NCBI GenBank assembly: GCA_949358305.1
Contig: OX442319.1
Span: 8,742,001-8,806,000, forward strand
Reading direction: 5' to 3'
Length of the DNA: 64,000 bases
DNA from: Strigamia acuminata
Lineage: Eukaryota > Arthropoda > Chilopoda > Geophilomorpha > Linotaeniidae
Position numbers and translations under genes: made by a program. Of the stretch, positions 21,805 to 33,683 are shown in pieces. The notes beneath the pieces are model-generated. The model was not told the DNA's origin and did not search any database. It was given only the letters and a program-made list of their open reading frames with translations. Position 1 is the first letter of the stretch. Each line of letters starts with the position of its first letter.

Positions 21805-23131
21805 ATGCCATGTAGAAAATCAGCAGCAAGTCTTGAAAATTTATGTATAACTACGGTAATCAGTAATCTTGATACGATGCATACGTACCGGTAGTCGACT
21901 AAATGAAATGCAACGGACCGGTTCCATTCCACCACTTAATCCAAACATTTTTATACGTGAGGACACAAGATCATTCCGCAGTTTGAGCCAATTTAGTGTC
22001 AACGTGACTCCCGTATTAGACACAATAGGCCTGCTTTGTAGAAACCTTCAATTTTTAAGCTTACAGCGATTTACGGACGATCCAGACATTCCTCCCATAA
22101 GTCTAATCCAACTAATAATTAACGTACCACAAATTTGATATTTAAACTTAATGGATAGAAACGAAATCACAGATCTTGTTGTAGATGCAATCGGTGAATA
22201 TTGCCAACAATTGACCCATCTTAATCTTAATTCCTGCAACAAAGTCACCGATCTAGCGGCCAGAACATTGATCAGTTGCAAAAAATTAAGAAATTTGGGT
22301 ATCTGCGGTACCCGTGTCACACCGAAAACGTGTTTACTCATCCTAAACACAACGCCATTGTTAAAAGTGTTTGAAAATGATCGCTGGTATGAGTTGTTTC
22401 AGATGTTGAAACAACAATTCAATGCAAACAATACTCTGCGTACTTACTCTCTCGAACAAGACCCATCGTGCATAGAAAATAGTGAAGACATGAATTTTCT
22501 GACCAACACTTTTCCTAATTTACGCAGAATTACTATCTCACTTAGGAATTTTAATACCGATATATTCTCGAGAATGCATGACGATTTTACGCAAAGACTG
22601 ACCAGTATACAGGTTTATGGTATTGGTTTAGTCAATATTACGCTTATTGATCGCTCCTGTCCTTTGTTGGAAGAATTGAAACTGCATTCGGTTAGCATTT
22701 ACACCGAAACTGCTATTTCGCAGCGCGATATCTTCAACAAAATTCGTTTACTGGAAATCATTAAGTTTTCGAACTCGACTATAACGGAATTAGAGATGAA
22801 AACGTTATTGGTGTGCCCTAATTTGGAATATTTGCAACTATCTGAATGTCCCACATTTAATGACGGTTTGGTTTCCGAAGTTGTTAAATCAAACGCATTT
22901 CGGAAGCTCAAGTATTTATATTTATTCCGGTGTCACTCGATTAATGTAAGCTCGATCATTGCGTTGTTGGATATGCAAAATCCGCTCAATATGTTGTTCT
23001 GCAAAGATTGTGATAATATCGATTCTAATATTCCTGAAATTCAGAAGTACGTTAAGAGTAAGAACTTGGATGTGATAATATATGATAATATGTGTCGTAT
23101 CACTCGACCAGACCACTTAGGTGACTGGTAA
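21805..23131 (+). pseudogene. LRR-C, broken BC-box LRR gene (type I)
   Basis: Starts MPCRKSAASLENLC, so the BC-box-like motif is intact. Near 21880-21900 about 40 nt that encode the Cul2-box-like segment are missing and the frame is disturbed. At 22137-22139 the codon for Arg in the conserved QIRYLNL motif has become TGA. The remaining frame is open from 22151 to 23131 and ends GDW like the intact copies. Confidence 0.85.
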
Positions 23132-24060
23132 GAGATGAATTCTTTTCAATTACTGGTTACCGCAAGTGCGACATTAGCATAACAGTGAGTGTATTAAAAT
23201 ATAATAAAATGAAATAAAAGTTAAGTTATTGTGACAGATAGCCAAAAAAAATACAAGAACCCGCAGTAGATCAAGTCAAAGCATTAGTCAGTCCTGGTCG
23301 CTTATATTTTTTTCCACAGCTTCATTACAGAACACCAGCCCACTGCAAATCGCAAACTGCTGTACAAGGCATTGTAAACAATCAACACCTTTTCACGCTC
23401 ATTTTTGTGCCACGCCTTGCAAGTATGGAGACGCCTGTTCTCAACTACCTAAATGCAATCAAAATTCAGACTTTTCACACATATTTCAAGGGACCGAATA
23501 TTTATATTATTCGTCTGTTCAATTTTACTCTTAATTTTTTTTTTTGAAATGTACATAAAATATTAAGCGATTCATACTTGGAACACGTATTGAAAAAACG
23601 AAATAAAATCCACAACTGCAGCTGTACATTACACACTAAACAAATTTGTGCAAATTTCAATGAATGTATAATATGTACAAAACAAGAAAAGTGCGCTAAA
23701 AATTGTTTCAGAAGTCACTTCTTATAAAACAACACAATATCATTGCTGTGGCATACTGACCGTACTGTAACTTGACAAAAATACCATACAACCTCATTTC
23801 ACTTCTATTCACAGCACTGTCCTGTAAAAACTTTGCTGGCCTTGCCACTTTTTAAAGTTGCTTAAAATTATGGTTTTTCTGAAGAACAATTCAAAGATTT
23901 AATTAATTCTAATTTTAATTTTAATTTAATTCATGTATACCAAATGTGTTCATCTAATGTAATAAATATATTTAGCCTGCTTTTCAATATCTGTAGTATT
24001 TAATTCATATAAAAAATGTACTATGAACATAAACGTGAAGTGCATGTTCATAATAGAAAA
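23132..24060. other. LRR-C 3' flank and LRR-D 5' flank
   Basis: No gene. 23412-23470 is the insertion-free version of the site that carries the foldback element after LRR-F. 23570-23610 is the insertion-free version of the site of the 32126-33068 element. Confidence 0.6.
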
Positions 24061-24131
24061 TACACGTTCGTACGACGTTGTCCTACAATTACAACTGGTA
24101 TTTAAGCAAACACATCTTCTTGATGGTCAGT
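24061..24131 (+). promoter_or_regulatory. LRR-D promoter module
   Basis: TACACGTTCGTACGACGTTG, TATTTAAG (24099-24106) and TCAGT (24127-24131); nearly identical to the LRR-G module. Confidence 0.7.
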
Positions 24132-24146
24132 AAAACATTTTTCAAC

Positions 24147-25519
24147 ATGCCGATTAGAAAATCAGCAGTAAGTCTTGAAAATTATGTATAAATACAGTAA
24201 TAACTAATATCGGTGCGATGCAAGGTAAATTATTGAACCAACCTCCCACGATCATTGATAACGTACGTACTCGACTAGATGAAATGCAACGGACCGAAAT
24301 GCAATGGACCACGACTGAATCGAAACATTTTTATACGTAAGCACACCAGATCATTACGCAGTTTGATACAATTTGGTCTCGATGTGACTCCTGCGCTACA
24401 CAAAATATCCCGGATTTGTAAAAACCTTCAATATTTAAGCTTACGACGATTTCCGAACGAACCAGACATTCCTCCCACAAGTCTAATCCAACTACTACAA
24501 AACTTGACACAAATTCAATACTTAAACTTAACGCAAAGAACAGAAATCACGGATCAAGTTGTAGCTACAATCGGTGAAAAGTGCCAACAATTGACCCATC
24601 TTAATCTTACGGCATGCATCGATGTGACCGATGTGAGCGCCCTTACATTGACCGGTTGCAAAGAATTAAGGAATTTGAGTATCTACGACACCCGTGTCAC
24701 ACCGAACACGTGTTTACTCATCCTAAACACAATGCCATTGTTAAAAGTGTTTGAAAATAGTCACTGGCCTGAGTTGTTTTGGATGCTGAAAAACAATTTA
24801 ATGCAAACAATACTCTGCGTACTTACTCTCTCGAACGAACGCAATTGGCCATGTATAATAGTGAAAAGATCGGTTTTCTGACCAGAACTTTTCCTAATTT
24901 ACGCAGAATAACAATCACAACTTACGATTGGGATGTGGATTTTGACACCGATATATTGTCGAGATTGCGTAACGATATAACGCAACGATTGACCACTATT
25001 TGTTTCTGGAGTATTAGATTAGTCGATATTACGCTTGTTGATCGCTCCTGTCCGTTGTTGGAAAAACTGCAACTGTTCGAATCTACCATTTCCGCGGAAA
25101 CTGCTACTGAGCAGCATGTCATCTTCAAAAATCTTCGCTCGTTGGAGATTGATATGCCTCCAAATTGGACTGAATTAGAGATGAAAACGTTATTGGTGTG
25201 CCCTAATTTGGAATATTTGAGACTATGTATGTGTCCCACATTTAGTGACGGTTTGGTTTGCGAACTTGTTAAATCGAACGCATTTCGGAAGCTCAAGTAT
25301 TTATGTGTTGTTGGATGTGCCTCGATTAATTTAAGTTCGATCATTGCGTTGTTGGAAATGCAAAATCCGCTCAATGTATTGTGCTGCGCATTTTGTGGTA
25401 ATATCGTTTTTAATTTTTCTAAAATTCAGAAGTACGTGAATCGCAAGAAGTTGGATATGAATATTACAGACAAATATGATAGTCCTATCATTTCATTAGG
25501 CCCCATTGATGATTGGTAA
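24147..25519 (+). pseudogene. LRR-D, broken BC-box LRR gene (type II)
   Basis: Starts MPIRKSAVSLEN, but one T is missing in the AATTTATGT segment, so the BC-box is cut by a stop within a few codons. A second disturbance lies near 24290 and a third single-base loss near 24790 (ATGCTGAAAAACAATTT against ATGCTGAAACAACAATTC in sister copies). Open segments remain at 24279-24881 and 24779-25519. The final block ends IDDW. Confidence 0.85.
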
Positions 25520-25604
25520 GGGATGGATTCTTTTCAATCCCCAGACAAACACTCTCAATTAATATACAGCTTACAATTTACGAAAATAATACTTGCTTGA
25601 GATC

Positions 25605-26218
25605 TGTGAAAACTGGCGTTTTACTGTTCACATTCCCTTTAATGTGTTGATTTTATTTGTTATTTTGTATTTTTATCCTACATTTAATATTTGTGTATTT
25701 TTATTTCCTTTGATGTAATGTTTCAGTGTCATTCATTTTATCTTATATTTCTTAACTTGATAACTTTGCATCGGTGTTTGTGTATTTTTTATTCAATTGT
25801 TCTAGTATTTTAATGTCATTTTATTTGATTTATATATTCCGATTTGGATATATTCCTTTTAATGTTCTATCGTTTATTATTCTGTGAAACTCAATTTAAT
25901 ATTTTGTATTCAATTTTAACATGTTTATTTTTCACATTTAGTGTCATTAACCTTTTATTTAAAGAGGGTTAGATTGTTGTCACATGACCTGGCTTCAGCT
26001 CTCCTTCTAGGAATGCAGCTGAAGCCAATTATCAGATTAGTGGTGCTCCAATAGGAGCGTTTTTGTATATATCTTTTTGAAGACAATAAAGTTTAACCCC
26101 AGTGAGTGTACAAAATTCATGGTGGAAGCAAGCTGCAGATTTATTTCAAAACATACACTTAAATTACAAAGAAGCCAGAGACTTTAGAAAGACCAACTAA
26201 AAGCAATTGGAATCAACA
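25605..26218. mobile_element. Solo LTR with AGATC target duplication
   Basis: 614-bp insertion in the 3' flank of LRR-D. It begins TGTGAAAACTGG and ends GGAATCAACA, and the 5-bp AGATC stands on both sides (25600-25604 and 26219-26223). The matching site after LRR-G (about 35135) reads straight from GAGATC into CCAGCACTTATATCG without it. An internal AATAAA near 26086 fits an LTR. Confidence 0.75.
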
Positions 26219-26223
26219 AGATC

Positions 26224-26530
26224 CCACTTATATCGAACATTCGCTCATATGTGTTTCTCACCCGCTATACTCGATCTCCCACGACCGCCCCAGACCTGTT
26301 TACTTTTGATTTGGCACTTCTGAACGATTGGTACACTGCTCTAAAAGTTTTAGCTTCCCGACTACTAACCTCACTCCATTTATAACTGTCCTCGGTCTGA
26401 TGTTTGATCCCCACATGACTTTTGCCCCCGTATTAACAAACTAGATACATTCCTGAATAAATCAGCTTACCTAATTAAACACTTGCGGATTACTATTATC
26501 AATCCCATAATCCCTAACGCGGGATTGGCA
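26224..26530 (+). mobile_element. LINE reverse-transcriptase relic 2
   Basis: Decayed match to the relics at 21365 and 35143: LISNIRSYV, PDLFTF, SFSFPTTNLT, VLGLMFDPHMTFAP. Stops and frameshifts throughout. Confidence 0.6.
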
Positions 26531-26610
26531 ATGGATGGCGCTGCCATAGTTGTGCAAAACGAACATGAAACGCATTTTTGTTATGACGAAACAATTACGA
26601 CAGTTATAGA

Positions 26611-26710
26611 AAATACACGTTCATACAACGTTGTCCGACAATTAGAATTTATGTTATATTTACGCAAACAGAACTTATATTTAATCAAACACCACTTCTT
26701 GCCAGTCAGT
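26611..26710 (+). promoter_or_regulatory. LRR-E promoter module
   Basis: AATACACGTTCATACAACGT, TTATATTTA near 26654, TTATATTTAA near 26675 and TCAGT (26706-26710); the close relative of the LRR-C module. Confidence 0.7.
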
Positions 26711-26748
26711 TACACACACTAACACGTTAATTCCATTAGTTTTTCGTC

Positions 26749-27818
26749 ATGCCGTGCAGAAAATCAGCAACAAGTCTTGAAAATCTATGTGTAAATACGG
26801 TAATCACTAATCTCGATACGATGCAAGAAAAACTAGAAAACCTACCTTCCACAATCGTCGATAACATTCGTAATCGACTATATAAAATGCAACAGATTAG
26901 TACACCCCTGAATCCAAACATTTTTATACGCGAGAGCACCAGATCATTACGCCGTTTGACCCAATTTGGGCGCAACGTGACTCCTGTACTGGACAAAATA
27001 ACCGTGGTTTGTTCATCCTAAACACAACGCCATCGTTAAAAGTGTTTGAAACACATTTAGTGAATGAGTTGTTTAAGATGCTGAAACAACAATTCATTGC
27101 AAACAATACTCTGCGTACTTACTCTATCGAACGAATAGCACTGTACGAGAATATTAGTGAAGACTTCGCTTTTCTGACCAGCACTTTTCCTAATTTACGC
27201 AGAATAACAATCACACCTTGGGATGGGAATTTTGACACCAATATATTGCGTCACGATATAACGCAACAATTGACCACTCTTTGTTTACGGTATATTAGCT
27301 TAGTCGATATTATGCTTGTTGATCGCTGCTGTCCTATGTTGGAAGAATTGCAAATAATACAATGTAACATTTACACGGAAACTGCTACTTCGCAGCGCGT
27401 TATCTTCAAAAAACTTCGCTTACTGGAAATCGGTACGGATCCAGGCCAGCCCATAACGGAATTGCAGATGAAAACGTTATTGGTGTGCCCTAATTTGGAA
27501 TTTTTGAAACTGTCTAGATGTCCCACATTTAGTGACGGTTTGGTTTGCGAACTTGTTAAATCGAACGCATTTCGGAAGCTCAAGTTTTTATCTTTATTCC
27601 GGTGTCAGTCGATTAATGTAAGCTCGATCATTGCGTTGTTGGAAATGCAAAATCCGCTCAACGTGTTGTATTTCAAACGTTGTGCCTATATCGTTCCTAA
27701 TATTTCTAAAATTCAGACGTATGTAAAAAGCAAGAACTTGGATGTGCATATTACAGACGATTATGATAGTATTTGTCATATCTGTCCAGCAGACCCCTTT
27801 GGTGACTGGAAGGAATGA
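26749..27818 (+). pseudogene. LRR-E, internally deleted BC-box LRR gene (type I)
   Basis: The N-terminus is sound: SLENLCVNTV (BC-box-like) and LPSTIVDNI, the best fit in the array to a Cul2 box (LP-x2-I-x3-I). At about 27010 the sequence jumps from the segment after KITVVC to the TGTTTxCTCATCCTAAACAC segment of sister genes, losing roughly 300 nt of LRR coding, and the join is out of frame. The rest is open from 27009 to 27818. The stop codon after GDW is lost, adding KE. Confidence 0.85.
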
Positions 27819-28423
27819 ATTCTTTTCAATTAATGGTTACCGCAAGAGCGACGTTAGCATAACAGTGAGTGTTTTAAAATAAAATAAAGTGAAATATACG
27901 CTATTGTGGCAGATAGCCAAAAGAAACCCACTGCGAAAAAATATATGCGTCCTAGTCGAAAAGAACCCTGTTCTCAACAACCTAAATGCAATCAATAGAA
28001 TTTCACACTTATTTCAAGAGACCGAATATTATTCGCCCGTTCAATTTTACTATTAATTTCATTTTTAAAAAAATGTACACAAAATATTAAGCGATTTATA
28101 CATGAAACATATATTTGAGAAACGAAATAAAATCCACAACTGCACACACTAATCAAATTTGTGCAAATTTCAGTGAATAAATGTAGAGAACAAGGAATGT
28201 GTGAAACAATAAAAACCAACATTGTACAAACCAACATCTCCTATCTTTGCACCGTTAGTGCAAAGCCAGCACCGATTTTGCCGTCATGTGTTGTTTAGGT
28301 TCCATCAATAGAGCCGATGTATCTGCAGGCTGTTTTCTTAATTCAGGGAGTCGAGTTAAATTTTACTTTTAATTTAATTTAAAAAAAATAATAAAGTCAG
28401 CAAAATAATATGCAATTTATACT

Positions 28424-28644
28424 TGTTATGCTGGGGCATCACACCAAAATAAAGGAGAGGTTTTTAAAGTGGAAAACAAACACACGTCTTTACTCGTTGG
28501 TAAAATACAAGCAAGTGAAGAGTAAATACAAAATGTCATGGTAACGGTTTTACAACAATTTAACTGTATGATACTAGCAATAACACGTTATTCTTGGTAA
28601 CTATAACAACAATGAACTCAACATTACATTAACATAACTTAACA
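28424..28644. mobile_element. Short solo LTR with ATACT target duplication
   Basis: 221-bp insertion beginning TGTTATGCTGGGGC and ending ATAACTTAACA, flanked by ATACT on both sides (28419-28423 and 28645-28649). The sister site upstream of LRR-H (about 36300-36315) reads ATTTATACTCCGAACATA without it. Confidence 0.8.
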
Positions 28645-28696
28645 ATACTCCGAACATATAATGAAATAAATCATAAAATGTACATTTAATCTAATT

Positions 28697-28835
28697 TGAG
28701 AGAGAAATTTACATCTGGATGTGCATACTATACAGTATTTGTCATAAACTGACGGAAAATGTGCACATCAGTAGCGTATGGTTTAGAATATTAACGTTAG
28801 GGTTTGTGTGTCTACATTTAAAATATTTATTTGTA
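28697..28835 (+). pseudogene. Relic of the DUF4728-like last exon, copy 2
   Basis: Decayed copy of 16538-16670 upstream of LRR-F: ATTTACATCTGGATGTGCAT, GTGCACATCAG, AGCGTATG, AACGTTAGGGTTTGTGTG. Confidence 0.65.
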
Positions 28836-29010
28836 TGTGTTTTTGTATACGTTAAATAATAAATATATACATTATTAATTCTGCTTTTCAATATATTTAG
28901 TATTTAATAGCGACAAAATTGTAATTCTAGGACAATTTCGTAAGAACGAGAAGCACATTTTCGTTACCGTATCATAATTCCGTTAAAACAAAACGTAAAA
29001 GTAACGAAAA

Positions 29011-29076
29011 TACACGTTCATATGACATTCGTCCTAAAATTGAGACTTACATTTAACCACTTCTTGCCAGTCAGCT
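29011..29076 (+). promoter_or_regulatory. LRR-F promoter module
   Basis: TACACGTTCATATGACATTC, ACATTTAA in place of the usual TATATTTAA, and TCAG (29071). The TATA box is weakened, matching the broken gene downstream. Confidence 0.6.
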
Positions 29077-29115
29077 ACACACATACCAACATGTTAACTC
29101 CATAATTTTTTCGTC

Positions 29116-30207
29116 ATGCCGTGCAGAAAATCAGCAGCAAGTCTTGAAAATTTATGTATAATTACGGTAATCAGTAATCTCGATACGATGCAAGATAAAC
29201 TAGAGAACCATCCTTCCGCAATCGTCGATAACATACGGACTCGACTAGATGAAATGCAACTGACCAGTTCCAATCCACCACTGAATCCAGGCATTTTTAT
29301 ACGTAAGAGCACCAGATCATTACGCCGTTTAAGCCTATTTGGTCGCAACGTGACTCCTGTACTGGAGAAAATAGCCGGGGTTTGTAGAAACTTTGGTATT
29401 TCGTATGCCAAACATCAAATACTCGGGCCTAGTTGTCATAACAAGGCCCGAATGAGAAACCAACCGACTCTTACTCAAGCTTTCATATGAACTGATTTAT
29501 TCCAAGCGTGGTTGCTAACGCAACCACGACAACAATCAAAGAGTCACCCCTTTACAACAACAATCACGCATCAATTTACAAGTCTAAAACACAACATTAC
29601 TCCCCCAAATTTGTACTAGCTCGAGTCACAAATTTCAAATCGAATTTTCAAATAAACTTAATCGAAACGCAACAATTGACCACTCTTTGTTTACGGTATA
29701 TTAGCTTTGTCGATATTATGCTTGTTGATCGCTCCTGTCCTATGTTGGAAGAATTGCAATTAATACAATGTAACATTTACACCGAAAGTGCTACTTCGCA
29801 GCTCGTTATCTTCAAAAAACTTCGCTTACTGGAAATCGGTACGGATCCAGGCCACCCCATAAAGGAATTGCAGATGAAAATGTTATTGGTGTGCCCCAAT
29901 TTGGAATATTTGAAACTAAATCACTGTTCCTCATTTAGTGACGCTTTGGTTTGCGAACTTGTTACATCGAACGCATTTCGGACGCTCAAGTTTCTAGCTA
30001 TTTACGATTAATGTAAACTCGATCATTGCGTTGTTGGAAATGCAAAATCCGCTCAGTGTGTTGTCCTGCAAACGTTGTGATAATATCGATTCTAATATTT
30101 CTAAAATTCAGGAGTACGTTAAGAGTAACAACTTGGATGTGCATATTACAGACGAATATGATAATATGTGTCGTATCAGTCAACCAGACACATTTGGTAA
30201 CTGGTAA
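29116..30207 (+). pseudogene. LRR-F, BC-box LRR gene with replaced middle (type I)
   Basis: Normal start (MPCRKSAASLENLC) through about 29393, then the middle of the gene is replaced by about 270 bp of unrelated sequence (29395-29664). LRR coding resumes at QQLTTLCLRYIS (about 29669). A further small deletion near 30000 removes part of a repeat and creates a stop. The last part keeps NPLSVLSCKRC and ends GNW. The C-terminal half is the closest match to the same region of intact LRR-H. Confidence 0.85.
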
Positions 30208-30527
30208 GGGATGAATTCTTTTCAATTAATGGTTACCGCAAGCGCGACGTTAGCGTAACCGTGAGTGTATTAAAATATAATAAAGTGAAATAAAACTTAC
30301 GTTATTGTGGCAGATAGCCAAAAAAAACCGAAGAACCCACAGTAGATCAAGTCAAAGCATTAGTCAGTCCTGGTCGCTTATACTTTTTTCCACAGCTTCA
30401 TTACAGAACACCAGCCCAATGCCAATCGCAAACTGCTGTACCAGACATTGTAAACAATCAACACCTTTTCACGCTCATTTTTGTGCCACGCTTTGCAAGT
30501 ATGGAGACGCGCCTGTAAATTCATTGC

Positions 30528-31328
30528 TTATTTTAGGTGCATATGAATTTGATGGCAGCTGTAGCTGTCAGCTGTCAGTTGTCAGCTGTCAGTTGTCAGC
30601 TGTCGACTGCCGCGACTGTCGACTGCCGGGGCGTGCACGGGCGATTTGTTCTGGGTGGACGGGGACGCACTTTTCCTTTTCACAATTGTCGGTATTTGTA
30701 ATAAATTATCGGTCAGAGATGTTCCGGCTTCAGAAACCTTTTTCAACTCCTTAATAACGGCGCGCGGCGACACGAACTGCCCCGACAACGGCGTCGGCGA
30801 GCAGTCGACGGCTGACAGCTGACAGCTGCCGATTAGTCCATCCCACATTCGACGGCTTATTGTCGACTGTTGCAGCCGACAGCTGTCGACTGTCGTGTCC
30901 GTCGGACGTCGACTGACGGCGGCGACAGTCGAAACTCGGCAGTCACCACTTCACCAAACAAGCCGTCTGCTCCACACAGGCGCCGTCGCCCTCGCCCGCC
31001 TACCACCGGCCCGCCACTTCGCCCCAGATCACCCACATCACCCAACTCGGCCACTCGCCGCTCAACTCCCGCAATGCCACCCCCACCTCGTCCACCCACT
31101 CCCACTCGCCCGCACCCTCCTCCTTCTCAGTTCCTAGTCGTTCGCCCGCTCAACCCATCCCGTCCCCGTCCACCCAGAACAAATCGCCCGTGCACCCCCG
31201 GCTGTCGACAGTCGCGGCAGTTGACAGCTGACAACTGACAGCTAACAACTGACAGCTACAGCTGACAACTGACAGCTAACAACTGACAGCTACAGCTGCC
31301 ATCACGTCCCATCATGCACCTAAAATAA
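30528..31328. mobile_element. Foldback element with captured coding-like sequence
   Basis: 801-bp element whose two ends are long inverted repeats. Both start TTATTTTAGGTGCAT and continue with arrays of CAGCTGTCAGTTGT-type words, then GCGACTGTCGAC and a GC-rich arm of about 40 bp reading GGGCGATTTGTTCTGGGTGG. A possible imperfect target duplication is CATTGC/CACTGC. The centre is GC-rich, unlike its surroundings. On the minus strand 30600-30780 reads SPRAVIKELKKVSEAGTS, an ordinary-looking protein segment, and the right arm reads as Ser/Pro-rich (THITQLGHSPLNSRNATP) on the plus strand; both share SPSTQNKSPVH. The sister site after LRR-C lacks the element. Confidence 0.75.
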
Positions 31329-32125
31329 CACTGCATCTGTGCGGTCGAACTGCACTGTAAAAAGTATGTGTGCACTGTGCGTATACATCGCCCCACAATC
31401 AACTAAAATCTACAAAATAATTTTTACAAAAAAATTCAATGACATATTCGAACCTAATTCATCTTTAAAGGGATGGCGCTGTTTTATACATTTATAAATT
31501 TTATAAATTTCCAGCAAAAAGCAATCCATTTGAACTGAGACTAACCTAACCGGATGTTAATCATACCAAACCTCGACCGTGGCGCCACCAAGTGTCAAAT
31601 GCGCAAACCAAATCTGTGCCAGCCTCCTATTGTTTTGAGTGTTTTAATTATTAGAATGTTGTTATATTTTTTTAAATGTTTATTTTATTTTCAAGAGATA
31701 GTTTAATATTGTTTTTCTCTGAACAAGCATTCTTTTTATTTTATAGATAACTTTGTCTGGTAGCACACAATTTTGAATTTTTTGCCGTTACCCATGAAAT
31801 CGATTTCAATGTCTGTATATCGATTGCAATTCTGGTGTTTTGGTCTATTTTTTTGCATCACTACACAAGTGAAATGACTCGGCCAATGAGAGAAAGGCCC
31901 ACCCTGTAATGAGCCAGAGTATAGTCGAAGAGCACCCTGTTCTCAACAACCTAAATGCAATCAATATTCAGACTTTTCACACATATTTCAAGGACCGAAT
32001 ATTTATATTATTCAATTTTACTTTTAATTTAATTTTTAAAAAAATCTACACACAATATTTAGCGATTTATACTTGGAACACGTATTGAACAAGTAAACAT
32101 CTGTAATGCAGGGAAGCATTACATA
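31329..32125. other. LRR-F 3' flank, continued
   Basis: Non-coding. From about 31940 it again matches other LRR flanks (CCTGTTCTCAACAACCTAAA); the stretch 31329-31939 has no counterpart in sister flanks, so a larger insertion surrounds the foldback element. Confidence 0.45.
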
Positions 32126-33068
32126 TTAGACTTCTAAACCACTTCTACACTTTTCTGTGTAGAAATATATCTGTCCGCCTGTCCGTAAATTAAACACCAA
32201 AATAATAATCACAGAAATAAGATCGATTTTTGCTAATAAAATGTCAACCGTTAATCCGATTGAAAAGTTATTACCACCATCGTTTTCAGCGGCAACATCT
32301 ACACAGGAAACTTTGTTTAAACATTCTAATCGGTCCTTTTTTCAAAATATTGGGTTTTTTCTTGGTCGAATCCAAATTGTTTCAAAAATTTCCTATTCGA
32401 TCGCCCGCTAAGGTCGCCCAAATCGGTACTTTTTCACGACCGAATCGCAATAGAAAAAACACAGGCTTGTGCACAATTGTCCGCTCTTCAAAATAAGCTT
32501 GGTTTCATAATTTTTGGACCTCATTACGACATAGAAAACATGAAAAAAAGGAATCGCCACGAACATTTTCAAATTTCCCCCTGAATTTCCCATTCGATCG
32601 CCAACTTTAGTGGATCGTAATGGTACTTTTTGACTAAATAAAAAAAAATATACAAGTATACAGGGTCATGTAGATTTGGATTTCCAATCGATTGGGCTTG
32701 GTTACACAATTTCTGGACCTCATTTCCATCAAAAAACGTATCGCGACGAAGATTTCATGGCTCATGGGATCCACCAGGTGGCGCTAGTACAATGTTACAA
32801 CTTCCGGTGCGCGTACAAAAGTAGTATTATTAGATAGAATAGATAGATAGACGGCTAAAAGTGTACAAAATCGTGTTTATTAATTCAACCGGAGGTCGGA
32901 AAGTTGCGAAAAAACCCTAGGATACTAATACAGGTACGCTGAATTTATTGCCGTTGTCCGTTTGGCTCTAGGTGCTATAGTTTTTGCGGAATCGTTGACG
33001 ACGGACAGACAGACAGACAGACAGAGCCGTTTCATGAGACTTTCTAAACATCAGGTTTAGAAGTCTAA
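32126..33068. mobile_element. Inverted-repeat element, about 0.94 kb
   Basis: Ends are TTAGACTTCTAAACC and its reverse complement; a looser inverted match continues inward to CTGTCCGCCTGTCCGT on the left and a (GACA)n-type GACGGACAGACAGACAG run on the right. No open frame resembling a transposase. The sister flank after LRR-C (23580-23610) reads from CACGTATTGA directly into AAAAACGAAATAAAATCC, so the insertion, perhaps starting near 32088, is derived. Confidence 0.7.
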
Positions 33069-33594
33069 AAAACGAAATAAAATTCACAACTGCAGCTTTA
33101 TATTACACACTAAACAAATTTGTGTAAATTTCAATGAATATACAATATGTACAGAAAAAGAAAAGTGTGAAACGAAAAACATTGACATTGTCATTTTCAT
33201 TTGTAACTACAATGTTCTACTAAAAATTGTTCTTGAAGTCACTTTTTATAACAAAGCACAATATTATTGCTGTGGCATACTGTAACTCGACAAAAATACC
33301 GTACAAACTCATTTTTTTCACTTCTATTCACAGCAATGTCCTGTGGAAACTTTGCTGGCCTTGCCACTTTTTAAAGTTGCTTACAATTTTATTTTTTCTT
33401 TTGTATAATTCAAAGATTGAATTAATTCTACTTTATGATTTAATTTAATTTATATAAACCAAATACAAGATAATCTCATGTAATAAATATATTTAGTCTG
33501 CTTTTCAATATCTGTACAGTATTATTTAATTCATATAAACAATGTACTGTGAACGTGAAGTGCATGTTCATAAACGCATACCGGTAGATCGAAA

Positions 33595-33666
33595 ATACAC
33601 GTTCGTACGACGTTGTCCGACAATTACAACTGGTATTTAAGCAAACACATCTTCTTGATGGTCAGT
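33595..33666 (+). promoter_or_regulatory. LRR-G promoter module
   Basis: ATACACGTTCGTACGACGTT, TATTTAAG (about 33634-33641) and TCAGT (33662-33666), with standard spacing. Confidence 0.75.
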
Positions 33667-33683
33667 AAAACATTTTTTTCAAC

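Noticed and set aside
30870-31238. 122-residue Pro/Arg-rich open frame
   Set aside because: Lies in the GC-rich inverted arm of the foldback element; GC-rich low-complexity DNA opens several frames. The neighbouring frame reading THITQLGHSPLN looks more protein-like.
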